From positions 1-32,997 of the forward strand of contig CADCWI010000041.1 of the NCBI GenBank assembly GCA_902806355.1: 32,997 bases of DNA. The letters run 5' to 3'. Positions within the stretch are counted from its first letter, which is position 1; every line of letters begins with the position of its first letter. The stretch comes from an uncultured Thermomicrobiales bacterium (GTDB taxonomy: Bacteria > Chloroflexota > Chloroflexia > Thermomicrobiales > UBA6265). The notes below the pieces were generated by a model. The model worked only from the letters and a program-made list of their open reading frames with translations, searched no databases and was not told the DNA's origin. Position numbers and translations under genes: made by a program. Of the stretch, positions 31,716 to 32,997 are shown piece after piece.

Positions 31716-32997
31716 TCAAGGGGCATTCCGATACGTCGCGTCGTCGTCATTCCTGGATGTCAGCTCTTCCCGGAGATCCTCGTACCCCTTGCGGCCCATG
31801 AGTGCATAAGTCGCGTTCTTGCCCGCTTCGACGCCTGGCTGGCCGAACGGATTGATCCTGTAGAGTGCGCCGGCCATGACCGTCTGCAACTGGTGAAGAT
31901 AGAAGAACTCCCCCATCGCGAAGGCGTCGATCGTCGGCGTGGTGATCGTCAGGTTGGGTCGCCCCGCCTGCGTAAGTGCCCAGGCCGTGGCCGTGCGTTC
32001 CCGGTCGAGCAACTGTCCGAGCTCGCCTCCCGAGAAGTACGACAGCTCCGGCATGCTTTCGGGCGGATCCGGGATCGCGACGGACTCTCGATAGGCACCG
32101 ACCGCGATCAACTGGATCAGTTTGTCGTTCGGCCCCTCTGTATAGAGCTGGATCTGGGAATGCTGGTCGATCGCGCCGAGCGCCTTGATCGGCGTCTGCC
32201 CGGCGTGCACGATCTCACCATCCATCGAGAGGCGCTTGCCAAGGCTTTCGGCCCAGAGCTGACGGAACCAGTCCGACAAGCCGAACAGGCCATCGGCATA
32301 CGGCATCGTCACCAGCATCGACTTGCCATGCCTGGTGTCGGCCAGGACCGAGAGTGCGGCGAGAAGATAGGCGGGATTGTCGCGGAGATCGGCCGAAGTC
32401 GCGCGTTCCCGCATGGCGGCGGCACCGGAGAGGAGGCCGAGGATGTCCACACCAGCAAGTGCGGCGGGAAGCAGGCCGACGGCGCTCAGCACCGTCTGAC
32501 GGCCGTCCACCCCGGGAGGAACCGGGAATGTTCGATAGCCCTCCTGATCGGCCAGCTGACGGAGCAATCCTTCCTCGGGATCGGTGGTCGCAACGATCTG
32601 CTCACGTGCCTTGTCACGCCCGATGGCGTTGATGAGCGCATCCCGCGCGACGAGAAAATTGGCCGCCGTCTCAGCGGTCTGGCCGGACTTCGAGACGACA
32701 TTGATCAGCGTCGTGTCGAGGTTGACGGTGTCGAGGGTGGCCGCGACCTTCTCGGGATCGGGGTTGTCCAGCACGAAGAAGCGGGGACCGTTCCGGCGCT
32801 CGGGCGAGAGAAGATTGCGAAAGGGATGCGTCAGCGCCTGGATGGTCGCGATCGCACCCAGCGACGAACCTCCGATCCCGATCAGGATGAAGTCAGTGAA
32901 CCGGGTGCGCGCATCGTCGGCAAAGGCGGCGATCTCGTTCGCCAATGCGATGTCATCCGGGAGGTCTTGCCATCGCTGAACCCCTGAGCCGTGTTCG
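31716..32997 (-). CDS. pgi: Glucose-6-phosphate isomerase, N-terminus beyond the window
   Basis: About 427 residues are visible, and the frame stays open to the right edge (GSGVQRWQDLPDD before 32945). A TTG at 32945 is therefore not taken as the start. The enzyme interconverts glucose-6-P and fructose-6-P. Motifs are LIGIGGSSLGA, VVSKSGQTAETAANFLVARD (sugar-phosphate SIS loop, with SKSGQT instead of the commoner SKTGTT), GRQTVLSAVGLLPAALAG, LWAESLGK (catalytic Glu), AIDQHSQIQLYTEGPNDK (catalytic His) and QPGVEAGKNATYALMG (catalytic Lys). The conserved residues all look present. Compared with typical enzymes about 50-120 N-terminal residues are missing off the edge. It converges with pip 39 nt away. 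Confidence 0.94.
   Translation of the reverse strand, partial: EHGSGVQRWQDLPDDIALANEIAAFADDARTRFTDFILIGIGGSSLGAIATIQALTHPFRNLLSPERRNGPRFFVLDNPDPEKVAATLDTVNLDTTLINVVSKSGQTAETAANFLVARDALINAIGRDKAREQIVATTDPEEGLLRQLADQEGYRTFPVPPGVDGRQTVLSAVGLLPAALAGVDILGLLSGAAAMRERATSADLRDNPAYLLAALSVLADTRHGKSMLVTMPYADGLFGLSDWFRQLWAESLGKRLSMDGEIVHAGQTPIKALGAIDQHSQIQLYTEGPNDKLIQLIAVGAYRESVAIPDPPESMPELSYFSGGELGQLLDRERTATAWALTQAGRPNLTITTPTIDAFAMGEFFYLHQLQTVMAGALYRINPFGQPGVEAGKNATYALMGRKGYEDLREELTSRNDDDATYRNAP

Noticed and set aside
31701..32987. A 428-codon open frame on the plus strand opposite pgi
   Set aside because: The minus strand encodes clear glucose-6-phosphate isomerase motifs. The plus-strand product is Arg/Gly/Asp-rich with no recognisable motif, as expected for antisense frames in GC-rich DNA.
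1..32997. tRNA, rRNA, CRISPR, IS transposase or prophage genes
   Set aside because: I saw no cloverleaf, no regularly spaced repeats, and no transposase, integrase or phage protein motifs on either strand.

Overview
The window looks like a chromosomal segment of a high-GC bacterium, probably Chloroflexota and most likely class Thermomicrobia. This is inferred from GC-rich codon use, a condensed mraZ/rsmH/mur/ftsZ cluster, Thr/Pro-rich stalk proteins, and many GTG/TTG starts with stop-start overlaps. No marker gene fixes the taxonomy. There are no rRNA or tRNA genes, phage genes, transposases or CRISPR arrays.

Layout. (1) 1-11154, plus strand: the division and cell-wall (dcw) cluster. It holds the 3' end of mraZ, then rsmH, murF, mraY, murD, a murC-murB fusion, ddl, ftsZ with its own promoter and leader hairpin, and nrdR. 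The mur genes overlap or nearly touch. Several usual members (ftsL, ftsI, murE, ftsW, murG, ftsQ, ftsA) are absent from their expected slots. (2) 11180-12942: a perfect 21-bp hairpin separates nrdR from convergent trxA, followed by a GT4 glycosyltransferase predicted to be read from a leaderless mRNA. (3) 12963-18416: an uncharacterised three-gene module. Two minus-strand genes encode membrane proteins, one with a MotB-like Asp-containing TM helix and Ala/Thr stalk, the other with two TM helices and a very long coiled coil. Divergent to them is a kinase-fold protein carrying eight ~46-residue helical repeats. This is the best candidate for an undescribed system. (4) 18469-20857, minus strand: a Gfo/Idh/MocA oxidoreductase and a TIM-barrel sugar isomerase/epimerase, separated by a 160-bp REP/MITE-like inverted-repeat element. 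(5) 21237-25261, plus strand: signalling genes, namely a transmembrane Ser/Thr kinase with an SH3b domain, a 60-aa membrane protein, an OmpR-type response regulator, and a histidine kinase whose membrane sensor is internally duplicated. (6) 25270-32997: housekeeping and stress genes, namely a HAD hydrolase (-), nadA plus a one-cysteine peroxiredoxin (+), a PRC-barrel stress protein coupled to an AI-2E/PerM permease (-), a prolyl aminopeptidase (+), and a pgi cut by the window end (-).

How the genes work together. Region 1 makes UDP-MurNAc-pentapeptide precursors and lipid I, and forms the Z ring. trxA and the peroxiredoxin serve thiol redox and peroxide defence, the latter beside an oxygen-sensitive Fe-S enzyme (NadA). 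Regions 3 and 5 are both membrane-signalling clusters with eukaryote-like kinase folds, but they are separated by sugar-metabolism genes and nothing ties them together beyond proximity and one shared short palindrome.
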